DNA from: JAYWDA01 sp043747555
GTDB taxonomy: Bacteria; Bdellovibrionota; Bdellovibrionia; Bdellovibrionales; Bdellovibrionaceae
Length of the DNA: 24,849 nt
Reading direction: 5' to 3'
Assembly (NCBI GenBank): GCA_043747555.1
Contig: JAYTOY010000023.1
Span: 1 to 24,849, forward strand
Part shown: piece after piece, positions 15,455 to 22,337 of the stretch
How positions within the stretch are numbered: position 1 is the stretch's first letter
How the letters are laid out: each line of letters opens with the position of its first letter
Translations under genes and position numbers: made by a program
Notes under the pieces: model-generated
Database searches by the model: none
The model's input: the letters and a program-made list of their open reading frames with translations, nothing else
What the model was told of the DNA's origin: nothing

Positions 15455-16264
15455 TCAGTGCTGACATCTTGCGCACCAAAAGGTGCTTCGGCCCGCCATT
15501 GATCTAGTCTTAATCACGGCCCTGCAGATGCGACAAGGCTGGCCGTCTTTGGCATAAACGAAGAATTCATTCTGAAATTTTCCGCTGTCCCCGTTGGTGT
15601 GCGTAAAATCTTGCAAGGTCGAACCCCCTGCTAAAATCGCCCTATTTAAAACCTCACGAGTTTTTTCGATGATCATCTGAAGTTGCAAAAAGGTCACACG
15701 ACCCGCTGGTTTTTGCGGCTTAATTTTGCATTCAAAAAGGATTTCACTAGCATAAATATTCCCGATACCGACCACCACCCGTTGGTCCATCAAGACATTT
15801 TTAATCGGCGCGGTTTTATTTTTGAATTTAGATTTTAAATAGGTCGCAGAAAATTCATCAGAAAAAGGTTCAGGTCCCATCAATGAAAAAGGCTTGCCCG
15901 AAAGATCCTTTGAAAAATCCAAAACCCCGAAGCGGCGTGGATCACGAAAGATCAAACCTAAATTTCCCGAAAAATGTAGGATGACATGATCATGGGTTCC
16001 AAGTTCTGTGTCGTCTTTCGTTCGCCAACTGCCCGTCATCCCCAAATGCGAAATTAAAAAGCCTTTAGCGGTTTCGAAGTAAAGGTATTTTGCCCTTCGA
16101 CCTACGGAAAGTATTGTTTGTCCTTCAAGCTCTTTAACTTTTTTGGCAGGAATTGGAAAACGCAAATCAGGGCGCTTGAGCTCGATTTTTTCAAGCATTG
16201 GCTTGTGGGAGAGAATGTTTTCTAAACCGCGGCGAACGGTTTCGACTTCTGGTAGTTCTGGCAT
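15455..16264 (-). CDS. mutM: Formamidopyrimidine-DNA glycosylase MutM
   Basis: This bifunctional base-excision repair enzyme removes 8-oxoguanine and formamidopyrimidines from DNA and cleaves the abasic site. The mature N-terminus PELPEVE carries the catalytic Pro2 and Glu3. GRRAKYLYF includes the conserved catalytic Lys, HLGMTGSWR is a family motif, and the C-terminal zinc finger is complete (CRIC, then WCARC just before the end). The length of 269 residues is typical. The start ATG is at 16262-16264. It is divergent from the higBA pair and downstream of nothing on its strand, so it is probably a single unit. It complements the peroxide-defence genes of the first 4.4 kb. Confidence 0.97.
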   Translation of the reverse strand: MPELPEVETVRRGLENILSHKPMLEKIELKRPDLRFPIPAKKVKELEGQTILSVGRRAKYLYFETAKGFLISHLGMTGSWRTKDDTELGTHDHVILHFSGNLGLIFRDPRRFGVLDFSKDLSGKPFSLMGPEPFSDEFSATYLKSKFKNKTAPIKNVLMDQRVVVGIGNIYASEILFECKIKPQKPAGRVTFLQLQMIIEKTREVLNRAILAGGSTLQDFTHTNGDSGKFQNEFFVYAKDGQPCRICRAVIKTRSMAGRSTFWCARCQH

Positions 16265-16398
16265 TAGGCACTTATCCTAATGTAATCATTCGTTATTGCA
16301 ATTGCGTTAATCATTTTCGCTACCTTTCTCACCCTATTTTAACTTTTTCATGCAATTTTTGCTATCGTCTTCTGTAGTAGTCGTTATCAATTTTAAAC

Positions 16399-16427
16399 TT
16401 GCTAACTATTATCTTATACCGTATAGT
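16399..16427 (+). promoter_or_regulatory. higBA promoter with overlapping operator
   Basis: TTGCTA (16399-16404) and TATAGT (16422-16427) are spaced by 17 bp, a good sigma-70-type promoter 20 bp upstream of the higB start. The palindrome TATACCGTATA (16415-16425) overlaps the -10, where binding of HigA would block RNA polymerase. Autoregulation of this kind is known for HigBA modules; its action here is inferred. Confidence 0.6.
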
Positions 16428-16446
16428 GTAACAAGTAGGTGGGCTA

Positions 16447-16743
16447 ATGATTCAAAGTTTTGGAAATAAGGCCGCCCAAGATATATGGGAAGAAGATAGA
16501 TCTAAGGCCTTTTCCTCAGAATTATGGATTCGAGCAAAGGCATTACTGACAATCATGCATAGCACGAACACCTTGGATGATTTAAAAATCAAAGGTCAAC
16601 CACCTAACATCCGACTTCATAAGTTAAAAGGTGATCGCAAAGACCAATGGAGTGTCACAATTAAACGACCTTGGTGCATTACTTTTAGATTTAAGAATGG
16701 CGACTTTTTTGAAGTAAAAATTGAAAATTATCACAAAGGATAA
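16447..16743 (+). CDS. higB: HigB-type toxin (RelE/ParE superfamily)
   Basis: This 98-residue protein belongs to the HigB (plasmid maintenance killer) branch of RelE-like toxins, which cut mRNA on the ribosome. It shows the family layout: an N-terminal helix pair, then a beta-sheet with KGQPPNIRLHKLKGDRKDQW, WSVTIKRPWCITFRFKNGDFFEV and a C-terminal IENYHKG. The toxin-first order is typical of higBA and unlike most other type II modules. The start ATG at 16447 is preceded by AGGTGG (16436-16441). The antitoxin gene begins 6 bp after the stop codon. No lesion is seen, so the toxin should be functional. The module is a small accessory insertion between mutM and an orphan gene. Confidence 0.93.
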   Translation: MIQSFGNKAAQDIWEEDRSKAFSSELWIRAKALLTIMHSTNTLDDLKIKGQPPNIRLHKLKGDRKDQWSVTIKRPWCITFRFKNGDFFEVKIENYHKG

Positions 16744-16749
16744 AATTTT

Positions 16750-17010
16750 ATGATTAAAAATTCAAAGCCTCTTCATCCTGGAATTATTCTTAACGAAATT
16801 TACATGGCCGAAATGGGCTTGAATCAAAGTCAATTAGCGGTCAAATGTAAATGTTCGCCCCGTAAAATCAATGAGATCGTCAATGGCAAAAGATCTATTT
16901 CCTCTCAGTTTGCTATCGAGTTAGAAAAGGTTTTGGGAACCTCCGCTGAAATGTGGGTCCGTATGCAAGCCGATTACGATTTATGGGTGGCTCGAAAAAA
17001 AGCCGCATAA
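16750..17010 (+). CDS. higA: HigA-type antitoxin (XRE-family HTH)
   Basis: This 86-residue antitoxin and autorepressor neutralises HigB by direct binding and represses the operon. It shows the HigA/VapI pattern: PLHPGIILNEIYMAEMGLNQSQLAVKC, with a Cro/C1-type helix-turn-helix over about residues 25-60 (NQSQLAVKCKCSPRKINEIVNGKRSI), then FAIELEKVLGTSAEMWVRMQADYDLW. AAGGA (16736-16740) lies just before the higB stop codon, suggesting translational coupling. The C-terminus ends in a short basic tail. It is the likely ligand of the palindrome at 16415-16425. Confidence 0.94.
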   Translation: MIKNSKPLHPGIILNEIYMAEMGLNQSQLAVKCKCSPRKINEIVNGKRSISSQFAIELEKVLGTSAEMWVRMQADYDLWVARKKAA

Positions 17011-17320
17011 TTTCTTGTAAGACTCACTTTCTTCAAGAAAGCTCAGGCTGACCTGATGCCTTTTTGATTAAAACCCTTACATTTTACAGGCACATCGCTC
17101 AAGTATAGCTGGTCCATTGCGTCGATCGGCAGCGACTTAGCCGAACATAGGGCACAGTATTTTTTGATTTCCTATTTTGTAAATGTTTCATTCGCGAAAA
17201 AGAGGATCTCAAATCTATTGCTAGGGCGTGGAATTCGCATTATCCAAATCCAATGAATCGTCAACCTTAGATAGCAGAGAAATTCATCCCCAAATGTTAA
17301 AACCTTGTCAGGAGATCGCA
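17011..17320. other. Non-coding gap between higA and an orphan gene
   Basis: Apart from the possible terminator at 17027-17065, I see no gene in these 310 bp. A frame is open from 17228 into the next gene, but the Shine-Dalgarno sequence and signal peptide place the real start at 17321. The segment GTCGATCGGC-AGC-GACTTAG (17121-17140) reappears, slightly shorter, at 18847-18864. Confidence 0.5.
17027..17065 (+). terminator. Possible terminator after higA
   Basis: A symmetric CTTTCTTCAAGAAAG (17027-17041) is followed by a short hairpin TCAGG-CTGA-CCTGA (17043-17056) and a T5 run (17061-17065). The stems are short, so termination is plausible but weak. The first palindrome could instead be a protein-binding site. 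Confidence 0.35.
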
Positions 17321-17800
17321 ATGAAAAACTTATTAATCTTGCTAGCTGCAGTTTTTATTACCAGCAACTCATACGCAAATGGTATTGAAGAAAAAGAAAT
17401 TGTGTCATGCGTATTAGTTAATGCTAAAGTTACCTTGGAAGGCGCTAGTGAATTAAATTCAAATTATTCACCTGCCGAGGGTGAATTAAACTCGGTAATA
17501 ATCACTATAAGAAGTCCCGGAACCGTGTATGAAGATATCGGCGCATTTATACCTGCTAGCAATCATGATGATGATTTCGTGCCCTATGGTTTCGTTGGGA
17601 CAAACCAAAGAAACTCAAAATTGATTATGACAAAAGATCGTTTGTTTGTTTCTGATGTTTCGGGCCCCTTTCAAAATTGGGGTACGTATGATATTGATCT
17701 TAAAACTGGCAAAGGCGAATTTAACTTTAGCGCTACAGGTGGATGGCATTCATACAGAAACAAAGTTAAAGCGCAGTTTAAAAATTGTAGAAAAATTTAA
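17321..17800 (+). CDS. Exported protein, unknown function
   Basis: This 159-residue protein has a clear signal peptide (KNLLILLAAVFITSNSYA, cleavage before NG). The start ATG at 17321 is set by AGGAG at 17310-17314; an upstream in-frame ATG at 17228 would bury the signal peptide behind 31 residues. The mature chain is beta-rich and polar, with Cys residues near both ends (IVSCVLVNAKVTL and QFKNCRKI) that could pair. The last third (KLIMTKDRLFVSDVSG, YDIDLKTGKGEFNFSATGG) resembles small periplasmic beta-sandwich or lipocalin-like proteins, but no family is recognised. It is a single-gene unit with its own terminator. Confidence 0.7.
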   Translation: MKNLLILLAAVFITSNSYANGIEEKEIVSCVLVNAKVTLEGASELNSNYSPAEGELNSVIITIRSPGTVYEDIGAFIPASNHDDDFVPYGFVGTNQRNSKLIMTKDRLFVSDVSGPFQNWGTYDIDLKTGKGEFNFSATGGWHSYRNKVKAQFKNCRKI

Positions 17801-17816
17801 TATTCTATAATATCCA

Positions 17817-17844
17817 GGGGATATACTCAGATATGTCCCTTTTT
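17817..17844 (+). terminator. Terminator after the exported orphan gene
   Basis: GGGGATAT (17817-17824) pairs with ATATGTCCC (17831-17839), with one bulged G and a G-T pair, around the loop ACTCAG. T5 (17840-17844) and a further CTT follow. It lies 16 bp after the stop codon at 17800. Confidence 0.6.
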
Positions 17845-17845
17845 C

Positions 17846-18193
17846 TTAGTATGAATTGTAATCAACCACATAAACTGGAATGCGCCCCTTATATCCCGGC
17901 TGAAAAATGATTAGGTTAGCATGCTCTTTGGAAAGTCTAAAATCGGCAGCACCAGAATTGGGCTCAGCCAACACATGCATTAGTTTTTCATTTCAGCGAG
18001 CCAAGTAATTAAGTGAATTAAGACTGCATTTATCAAGAAGCCATCCGATGGATTGTGTCCTAGGATCCCTTTTTGGCGTTGAAAAAGAACTGACCTGAAC
18101 ACTTTTTTTGACAGAGTTAAAATTAGTTTGTGGAAATTGACCCTTATCCAATACTTTATTTATTTTTAGGCGAAGTCTTGACGAGGCTTTCAT
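17846..18193 (-). pseudogene. Reading frame interrupted by an in-frame TGA
   Basis: On the minus strand a frame runs from an ATG at 18193 for 66 codons to a TGA at 17993-17995. It then continues in the same frame for 48 more codons to a TAA at 17846-17848. The part after the TGA (NEKLMHVLAEPNSG, FRLSKEHANLIIFQPGYKGR, IPVYVVDYNSY) has the composition of a real folded protein, as does the part before it (TQSIGWLLDKCSLNSLNYLAR). A TGG tryptophan codon changed to TGA would explain the break. The first 13 codons overlap the 3' end of the neighbouring frameshifted gene, and a TAA stands just before the ATG, so the true N-terminus is uncertain. No family is recognised. It could be decay, a sequencing error or (less likely) readthrough. 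Confidence 0.5.
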
Positions 18194-18826
18194 CCTTTAA
18201 AACGTCAGCCGTCATCGATTTAAATTCTTCTGCAGTAAGTCCACCTGCCGCGTGAAGGGCTTTAAGATCTTCTAATACTTGGTTCACAGTCAGCGTTGCT
18301 GACACCTTTGCTTCCATCAGTTTAAATTCTTCTTCACTTAATCCGGCGTTTTCTCGAAATCTTTCGCGATCTTTTTTTATTTGTTCAGCCAGTTCAAGGG
18401 CTGTAAAGGATGTCGGACGACGATTAACAAAAATTTCCGTGTTTAGATACGTTAAGCATTCTCGCGAATCCTTGATGTTTTTCTTTAGTAGGCCCCAATG
18501 CTCGCCAGAATTTGTCTTGACCACAACAAAACAGCAATCCCAAGACAAATGAACATCACCTCGGGTGGATGCTCTTTCTCACTTGTTCCAAGGAACGTCT
18601 TTATTGCTGTCGAAGTCATACCTAGAAGAAAAATCAAAGGTATGGCCCCCGTGTAAATTCCTACTTTCACTCTCCAAGAATGACTTATATCGAAAGTAAC
18701 TGATTTAATTTGATCAAGCGAAATTCGAGCTCCACTCGAGAACACTAGAAAGTCGCCATCGACTTTGGCGTCACTCTCAGCGTTAGTAAATACGAGTTCC
18801 CTAAATTCCTTTGGTTGATAAGCCAT
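18156..18826 (-). pseudogene. Membrane protein with SHOCT-like tail, frameshifted
   Basis: Two overlapping minus-strand frames (18826-18485 and about 18548-18156) look like one gene broken by a one-base deletion. Adding one base to the T4 run at 18528-18531 (AAAA on the plus strand) joins them into a 223-residue protein in which GIAV runs directly into FVVVKTNSGEHWGLL. The N-terminal half has a PH-like strand pattern (DGDFLVFSSGARISLDQI) and two hydrophobic segments (about 54-75 and 89-103). The middle part (VVVKTNSGEHWGLLKKN) resembles DUF6232-like proteins. The tail carries two SHOCT-like motifs (GLSEEEFKLMEAKV and GLTAEEFKSMTADV). The start ATG at 18826 has AAGGA upstream. DUF6232 kinship is from memory of the pattern and unverified. 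Confidence 0.6.
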
Positions 18827-19351
18827 TCCTTTTTCCTTAACGTTGAGTCGATCGGCTGACTTAGTTATTTGCTAAAGAGACGCGGGGGAGAAAGCGGTTT
18901 TTTGTGTACCAAGGCGATACGGAGGCCCGTCTTGAACTGTTCCTAATGAAATGGGTGGATTATAAATGCCATCGCCAAAAAAATTGGGTTGTTTATTGCT
19001 GTGGGCAGAGATCAGCAAATGAAAGACACTTTTCGGCGGTTGGCGGTCTATGTTTCGATTCGGCCTTGGCTGCCAACTTTGCCTAATACGACTTAATGTT
19101 AAGATATCTCGTTCTGAGACATTGGCATAAATTGCAGTGATATAGTTCGCGGAGGCTTTCCAACCATGCGCAGTCATTCAATCTGCAAGGTCCACTTGGA
19201 CAAGGCGAGATACGGAACCGAAGATTATGGGACCACTAGATACCGAGTTATCTTTGGAACACCATTTTTTCAATTTTCTTCGACTCTAGCGTTTCTTGTG
19301 AGTTAAAATGCCAAACGATCACTGAAAAAACTAAGGGGAATCAGAGAGTCT
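18827..19351. other. 525-bp region without a convincing gene
   Basis: No gene is supported here. A 101-codon frame on the minus strand (18872-19177) and a 46-codon frame on the plus strand (19166-19306) exist, but neither has a Shine-Dalgarno sequence, a recognisable motif or a typical hydrophobic pattern. The stretch separates the two broken genes from the DUF4143 ATPase gene and may be degraded coding sequence. It contains the second copy of the GTCGATCGGC...GACTTAG segment (18847-18864). Confidence 0.45.
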
Positions 19352-20503
19352 TTAGTAGGCGTGCTGCCGTAAAAACCCAAGAGGGTCTTTTTCAAATTCA
19401 AAATAATTTTCAAGATTAATTGTAACCGACTTGGAATTTCCAAATTTTTCTTTAAATTTCAATAGACCTTTCGAACTTTTTTTCCTTCCGCTTTTGACTT
19501 CGATGGCATAAATTCGCCGACCCTCCTTAAGGACGTAGTCGACTTCATCACCACCCTCTCGCCAGTAGTAAAGACTTTGATCTGTCCTATTCAGCTGCGC
19601 GCCAACAAGCAGCTCAAAAACTCGCCCCAATTCTTCTGGCCTATAATCATCCAAAATATTTAAGTAATATAAACAAGGTGCCAATAATAAGATTTTGGGC
19701 GATGACGATTTTGTTTTAAACTTTTTTTCTGAATACTTCTCAAGGGCTTTCATTAAAAACGCACCTTCAAAAAGTGCGATATAATATTTTACTAAATCAA
19801 CATTTCCCTTATCTTGAATCTGTCCCAGTATTTTTGTATAACTAATTTCTTGGGCTGGGTAGGAAACAAGAATTTCAAAAGCTTGCTTGAACAACGAGGG
19901 ACTTTTAACCTTTTGAAACTGTAAAATGTCTTTTTCTATCACCGTTGATACGATGGAATTTTTTACGTAATTAACCCATTCAGTTCGATCTTTAAACTGA
20001 TAAGGAGCTGGGTATCCTCCATACTTCAAATAATCTTTAAAAGTAAGTCTATAGCCTTCATTAGATTCACGAAAATTCCAATGGAATGCTTTAATTAATT
20101 GAAACCTTCCTGTCAGACTTTCCGTCAGGCCTTTTTGAATTTCTAAGGAACTGGATCCTAATAAAACACATCTCACTTTCAATTTTTCTTTCTTACTTGC
20201 ATCCGAAAGTTTTTTTATGACAGCGGCCCAGCTTTCACACTTTTGAATTTCATCAATCACTAAAATTTTATTTTGATGAATCGCCCTGCCCCACAGCTCA
20301 GATAACCACTGAGCTGTGCTGTTAAAGACCTCATCTGCACTTTCATATAAAAATTGATCTTTGAAGTGTGCTTTAAAAAAATGAAGGACAGTTGTTGTTT
20401 TCCCAACCTGCCGTGGGCCAATAAGAACCTGGATAAGTCCATTATTTTGACTTAAGTTAATCTCTAACATATCGATAAAGCTGAGTTTTATCACCTTATT
20501 CAT
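19352..20503 (-). CDS. AAA ATPase with C-terminal DUF4143
   Basis: This 383-residue protein is of the common AAA_14/DUF4143 type. It has Walker A GPRQVGKTT (residues about 29-37), Walker B ILVIDEIQK, a sensor-like CVLLGSSS and the arginine region LTGRFQL. Its C-terminal domain has GGDEVDYVLKEGRRIYAIEVKSG, whose Asp, Glu and Lys residues match a PD-(D/E)xK nuclease-like core. The biological role of this family is not settled; proposals include a mobile-element or stress-linked ATPase. No partner gene is adjacent. The ATG (20501-20503) lacks a Shine-Dalgarno sequence. Instead, two near-identical palindromes stand immediately upstream, at 20509-20545. The gene is intact and isolated, consistent with independent acquisition. 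Confidence 0.88.
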   Translation of the reverse strand: MNKVIKLSFIDMLEINLSQNNGLIQVLIGPRQVGKTTTVLHFFKAHFKDQFLYESADEVFNSTAQWLSELWGRAIHQNKILVIDEIQKCESWAAVIKKLSDASKKEKLKVRCVLLGSSSLEIQKGLTESLTGRFQLIKAFHWNFRESNEGYRLTFKDYLKYGGYPAPYQFKDRTEWVNYVKNSIVSTVIEKDILQFQKVKSPSLFKQAFEILVSYPAQEISYTKILGQIQDKGNVDLVKYYIALFEGAFLMKALEKYSEKKFKTKSSSPKILLLAPCLYYLNILDDYRPEELGRVFELLVGAQLNRTDQSLYYWREGGDEVDYVLKEGRRIYAIEVKSGRKKSSKGLLKFKEKFGNSKSVTINLENYFEFEKDPLGFLRQHAY

Positions 20504-20508
20504 ATTTG

Positions 20509-20545
20509 ATAGGTTAACCTATTGTTTTTGATAGGTCAACCTATC
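20509..20545 (-). promoter_or_regulatory. Twin palindromes upstream of the DUF4143 ATPase (operator)
   Basis: ATAGGTTAACCTAT (20509-20522, perfect) and GATAGGTCAACCTATC (20530-20545, one central mismatch) have centres 22 bp apart, about two helical turns, so two dimers would bind the same face. On the minus strand, TTGACC inside the second lies 17 bp before TAACCT inside the first, so the sites would cover a weak -35/-10 pair. The first palindrome ends 5 bp before the start codon. The binding protein is unknown and is not encoded next door, unless it is the LysR protein, whose known sites look different. Confidence 0.6.
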
Positions 20546-20580
20546 ATTTATTTGAAGGACTGTTTTGAGGCACCCTACGG

Positions 20581-21486
20581 TCACTCATTAGCAAAACTCA
20601 ATCCGGGTTGAATCAACTGCAGGAAAGTCTTAGCACTTAAAGATAAATTGCGGTCATTTCGACGAGCTAGGTAGAGTGGGATAGGGATAGCTCGCCTTAA
20701 CGGAAGTTCGACCAGCGCCCCTGAACTTAATTCTTTCTCGATCATAAATCGCGCCAGAAAAGAGATCCCTAATCCTTCAAGACAAAGTCGCTTCTGTGTT
20801 TCCTGACTGTTGGACTCACACACAATCTGCGGTTGGGCCTTCAGTAAGTCTATCACTTCTTGGGAAGGATGCTTTTGATATTGCGACCGAATTGAACCGA
20901 TAAAGCCCACTGTTTGTAAAATGGCTTTTAATTGTCGGGGCGATATTGCGCCTTTGAAATCCTTTGTCCACTTTGGATGACAAGCAAGAGTCATCTCCAT
21001 TTGAAAAATAGATTCGTATTTAATTCCAGGAACATTGACCTTCGTAAAGAAAAGTCCAAATTCAACTTCGCTTTGCCTGATCAAATCCAAAATATCGTTT
21101 GGAGTTCCTGAAAATATGCGCGGAACCAATTTAGGATGCTGATCTCTGATCTGGTGAAGTTTTTTAATTAAAAAATAATTACACAAATGATCTGAGGCCC
21201 CAAATGGCAGTGGCCCTTCGCACACTTCTTTTACATCACGGTAAGTCGCCTCAATCTCGCTGACAATCTGAAACAAGCGTTCACACTTTAAAAAGACCTG
21301 CATTCCTGAAGGTGTCAGGACAACACCCTTCTTCGATCGCTGCAAAAGCTTAAGCCCTTCCCGGTCTTCTAATAGAGCCACTGATTTACTTAAGGCGGAT
21401 TGGCTGATCCGTAACTGCTGGGCGGCTTTGGTGAAGCTGCCGGCTTTGGCGACCTCGAAAAAGTAACGAAGATAATTAAGTTCCAT
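20581..21486 (-). CDS. LysR-family transcriptional regulator
   Basis: This 301-residue LTTR has an N-terminal winged helix-turn-helix (about residues 1-62: LNYLRYFFEVAKAGSFTKAAQQL, ISQSALSKSVALLEDREG, LLQRSKKGVVLTPSG), a linker helix and a periplasmic-binding-like effector domain (about 90-295). It is divergent from the exported protein gene at 21626, the classical LTTR arrangement, so that gene is the most likely target. The effector is unknown. The start ATG is at 21484-21486. An inverted repeat (21495-21501 and 21528-21534) lies between the two starts. It is separate from the DUF4143 gene downstream. Confidence 0.93.
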   Translation of the reverse strand: MELNYLRYFFEVAKAGSFTKAAQQLRISQSALSKSVALLEDREGLKLLQRSKKGVVLTPSGMQVFLKCERLFQIVSEIEATYRDVKEVCEGPLPFGASDHLCNYFLIKKLHQIRDQHPKLVPRIFSGTPNDILDLIRQSEVEFGLFFTKVNVPGIKYESIFQMEMTLACHPKWTKDFKGAISPRQLKAILQTVGFIGSIRSQYQKHPSQEVIDLLKAQPQIVCESNSQETQKRLCLEGLGISFLARFMIEKELSSGALVELPLRRAIPIPLYLARRNDRNLSLSAKTFLQLIQPGLSFANE

Positions 21487-21494
21487 GCTTTTAA

Positions 21495-21534
21495 CACCTT
21501 AACAGATCTATTCTAAAAAGTAATGGATAAGGTG
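21495..21534. promoter_or_regulatory. Inverted repeat in the LysR/exported-gene intergenic region
   Basis: CACCTTA (21495-21501) and TAAGGTG (21528-21534) form 7-bp arms separated by 26 bp. The position, 9 bp upstream of the lysR start and between divergent genes, fits an LTTR or other regulator site. The arms are 33 bp apart centre to centre, about three helical turns. Its use by this LysR protein is inferred. Confidence 0.35.
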
Positions 21535-21625
21535 ATAAATATGTATTTTTAATATGGCTAAGGAAGGGCTATACCTCTCCTCGCTGGGATCTTTGAAGAT
21601 CTCATAACCTTTAAGGAGCCTTAAA

Positions 21626-22135
21626 ATGAAAAAGTTCTTATTTGCAGCCGCCCTACTTGCAGTCGCCCCTGTTTTTGCTGCCACTCTTCAATCAAAAACC
21701 ATCACGGTCAATCCAGCGCGAATCACTGACCGCGTGGTTCTTGCCAGTACAAATGGCAACAATGGCGTCCTTGTCCAGATCATCGCAGAACATCTTAATG
21801 GCACAACAGATGTTTCGAACACTCACAGAATTATTCTTGCAATCTCACAAATTGGTGAAATGACTGAAAAGGAAACAAGCTTTGAAATTGGCAAATCAAT
21901 GGGTCTGATCTCGGCAAAACGTCTATCTGGAGGTGTTTACCAGGTCAGATATCAAGATGCCGATTTGCAAAACACATGGTTCGACATGGAAGTGATCCAA
22001 ACGATTGATGCCCGCGATGCCGTGATGCAGGTCAGGGATGCATTTTGTGCCGAGTTCACCGTCTGTAAAATTCGCTCCGCCGTGTCTGTACAAACTAAAG
22101 ATGCAATGGGCGTTTCAATAGATCGACATCATTAA
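21626..22135 (+). CDS. Exported protein, unknown function
   Basis: This 169-residue protein has a signal peptide (KKFLFAAALLAVAPVFA, cleavage before ATL). The mature chain is beta-rich, with two cysteines close together near the C-terminus (FCAEFTVCKIRSAVSV), likely a disulfide. No family is recognised. The start ATG at 21626 has AAGGAG upstream (21612-21617). It is divergent from the LysR gene and probably controlled by it. The 5' leader contains the symmetric GATCTT-TG-AAGATC (21588-21601), which could form a small hairpin. It may be a secreted or periplasmic effector, but this is only a guess from export and regulation. Confidence 0.7.
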   Translation: MKKFLFAAALLAVAPVFAATLQSKTITVNPARITDRVVLASTNGNNGVLVQIIAEHLNGTTDVSNTHRIILAISQIGEMTEKETSFEIGKSMGLISAKRLSGGVYQVRYQDADLQNTWFDMEVIQTIDARDAVMQVRDAFCAEFTVCKIRSAVSVQTKDAMGVSIDRHH

Positions 22136-22154
22136 TCCGCATTATTTTTAAAAA

Positions 22155-22189
22155 CCCGACTGATAGAATACCCTTCCTAATCAATCGGG
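22155..22189. terminator. Hairpin after the exported gene
   Basis: CCCGA-C-TGAT (22155-22164) pairs with ATCA-A-TCGGG (22180-22189), one mismatch, with a 15-base loop, 20 bp after the stop codon at 22135. No T-run follows on the plus strand; on the minus strand TTTTT follows. It is therefore a poor fit to a simple terminator for the upstream gene and may act as a 3' stabilising hairpin. Confidence 0.35.
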
Positions 22190-22337
22190 CTGAATCCAAA
22201 ATTTGTTAGGGAAGAGTCTTTGCTAAACTCTTTGTATGGGGCCATTTTGACTTTGGCTATATTTAATAACCAACAGGATATCCTGAACACTTATCGCCCA
22301 CGAGTGGATCGTGCTATCACAATGAATTCATTAGAAA

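Noticed and set aside
17228..17320. Longer start for the exported orphan gene
   Set aside because: It would place 31 residues in front of the signal peptide, and the AGGAG sits before the ATG at 17321.
18485..18548. Programmed -1 frameshift in the SHOCT-like gene
   Set aside because: No X-XXY-YYZ slippery heptamer in the right frame and no clear downstream structure were found; a missing base in a T run is simpler.
18872..19177. 101-codon minus-strand frame starting MTAHGWKASANYI
   Set aside because: A TGA lies directly before the ATG, there is no ribosome-binding site or recognisable motif, and an overlapping plus-strand frame of similar quality exists.
19166..19306. 46-codon plus-strand frame containing KVHLDKARYGTEDYG
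   Set aside because: It looks protein-like over part of its length, but it is short, lacks a ribosome-binding site and matches nothing I can name.
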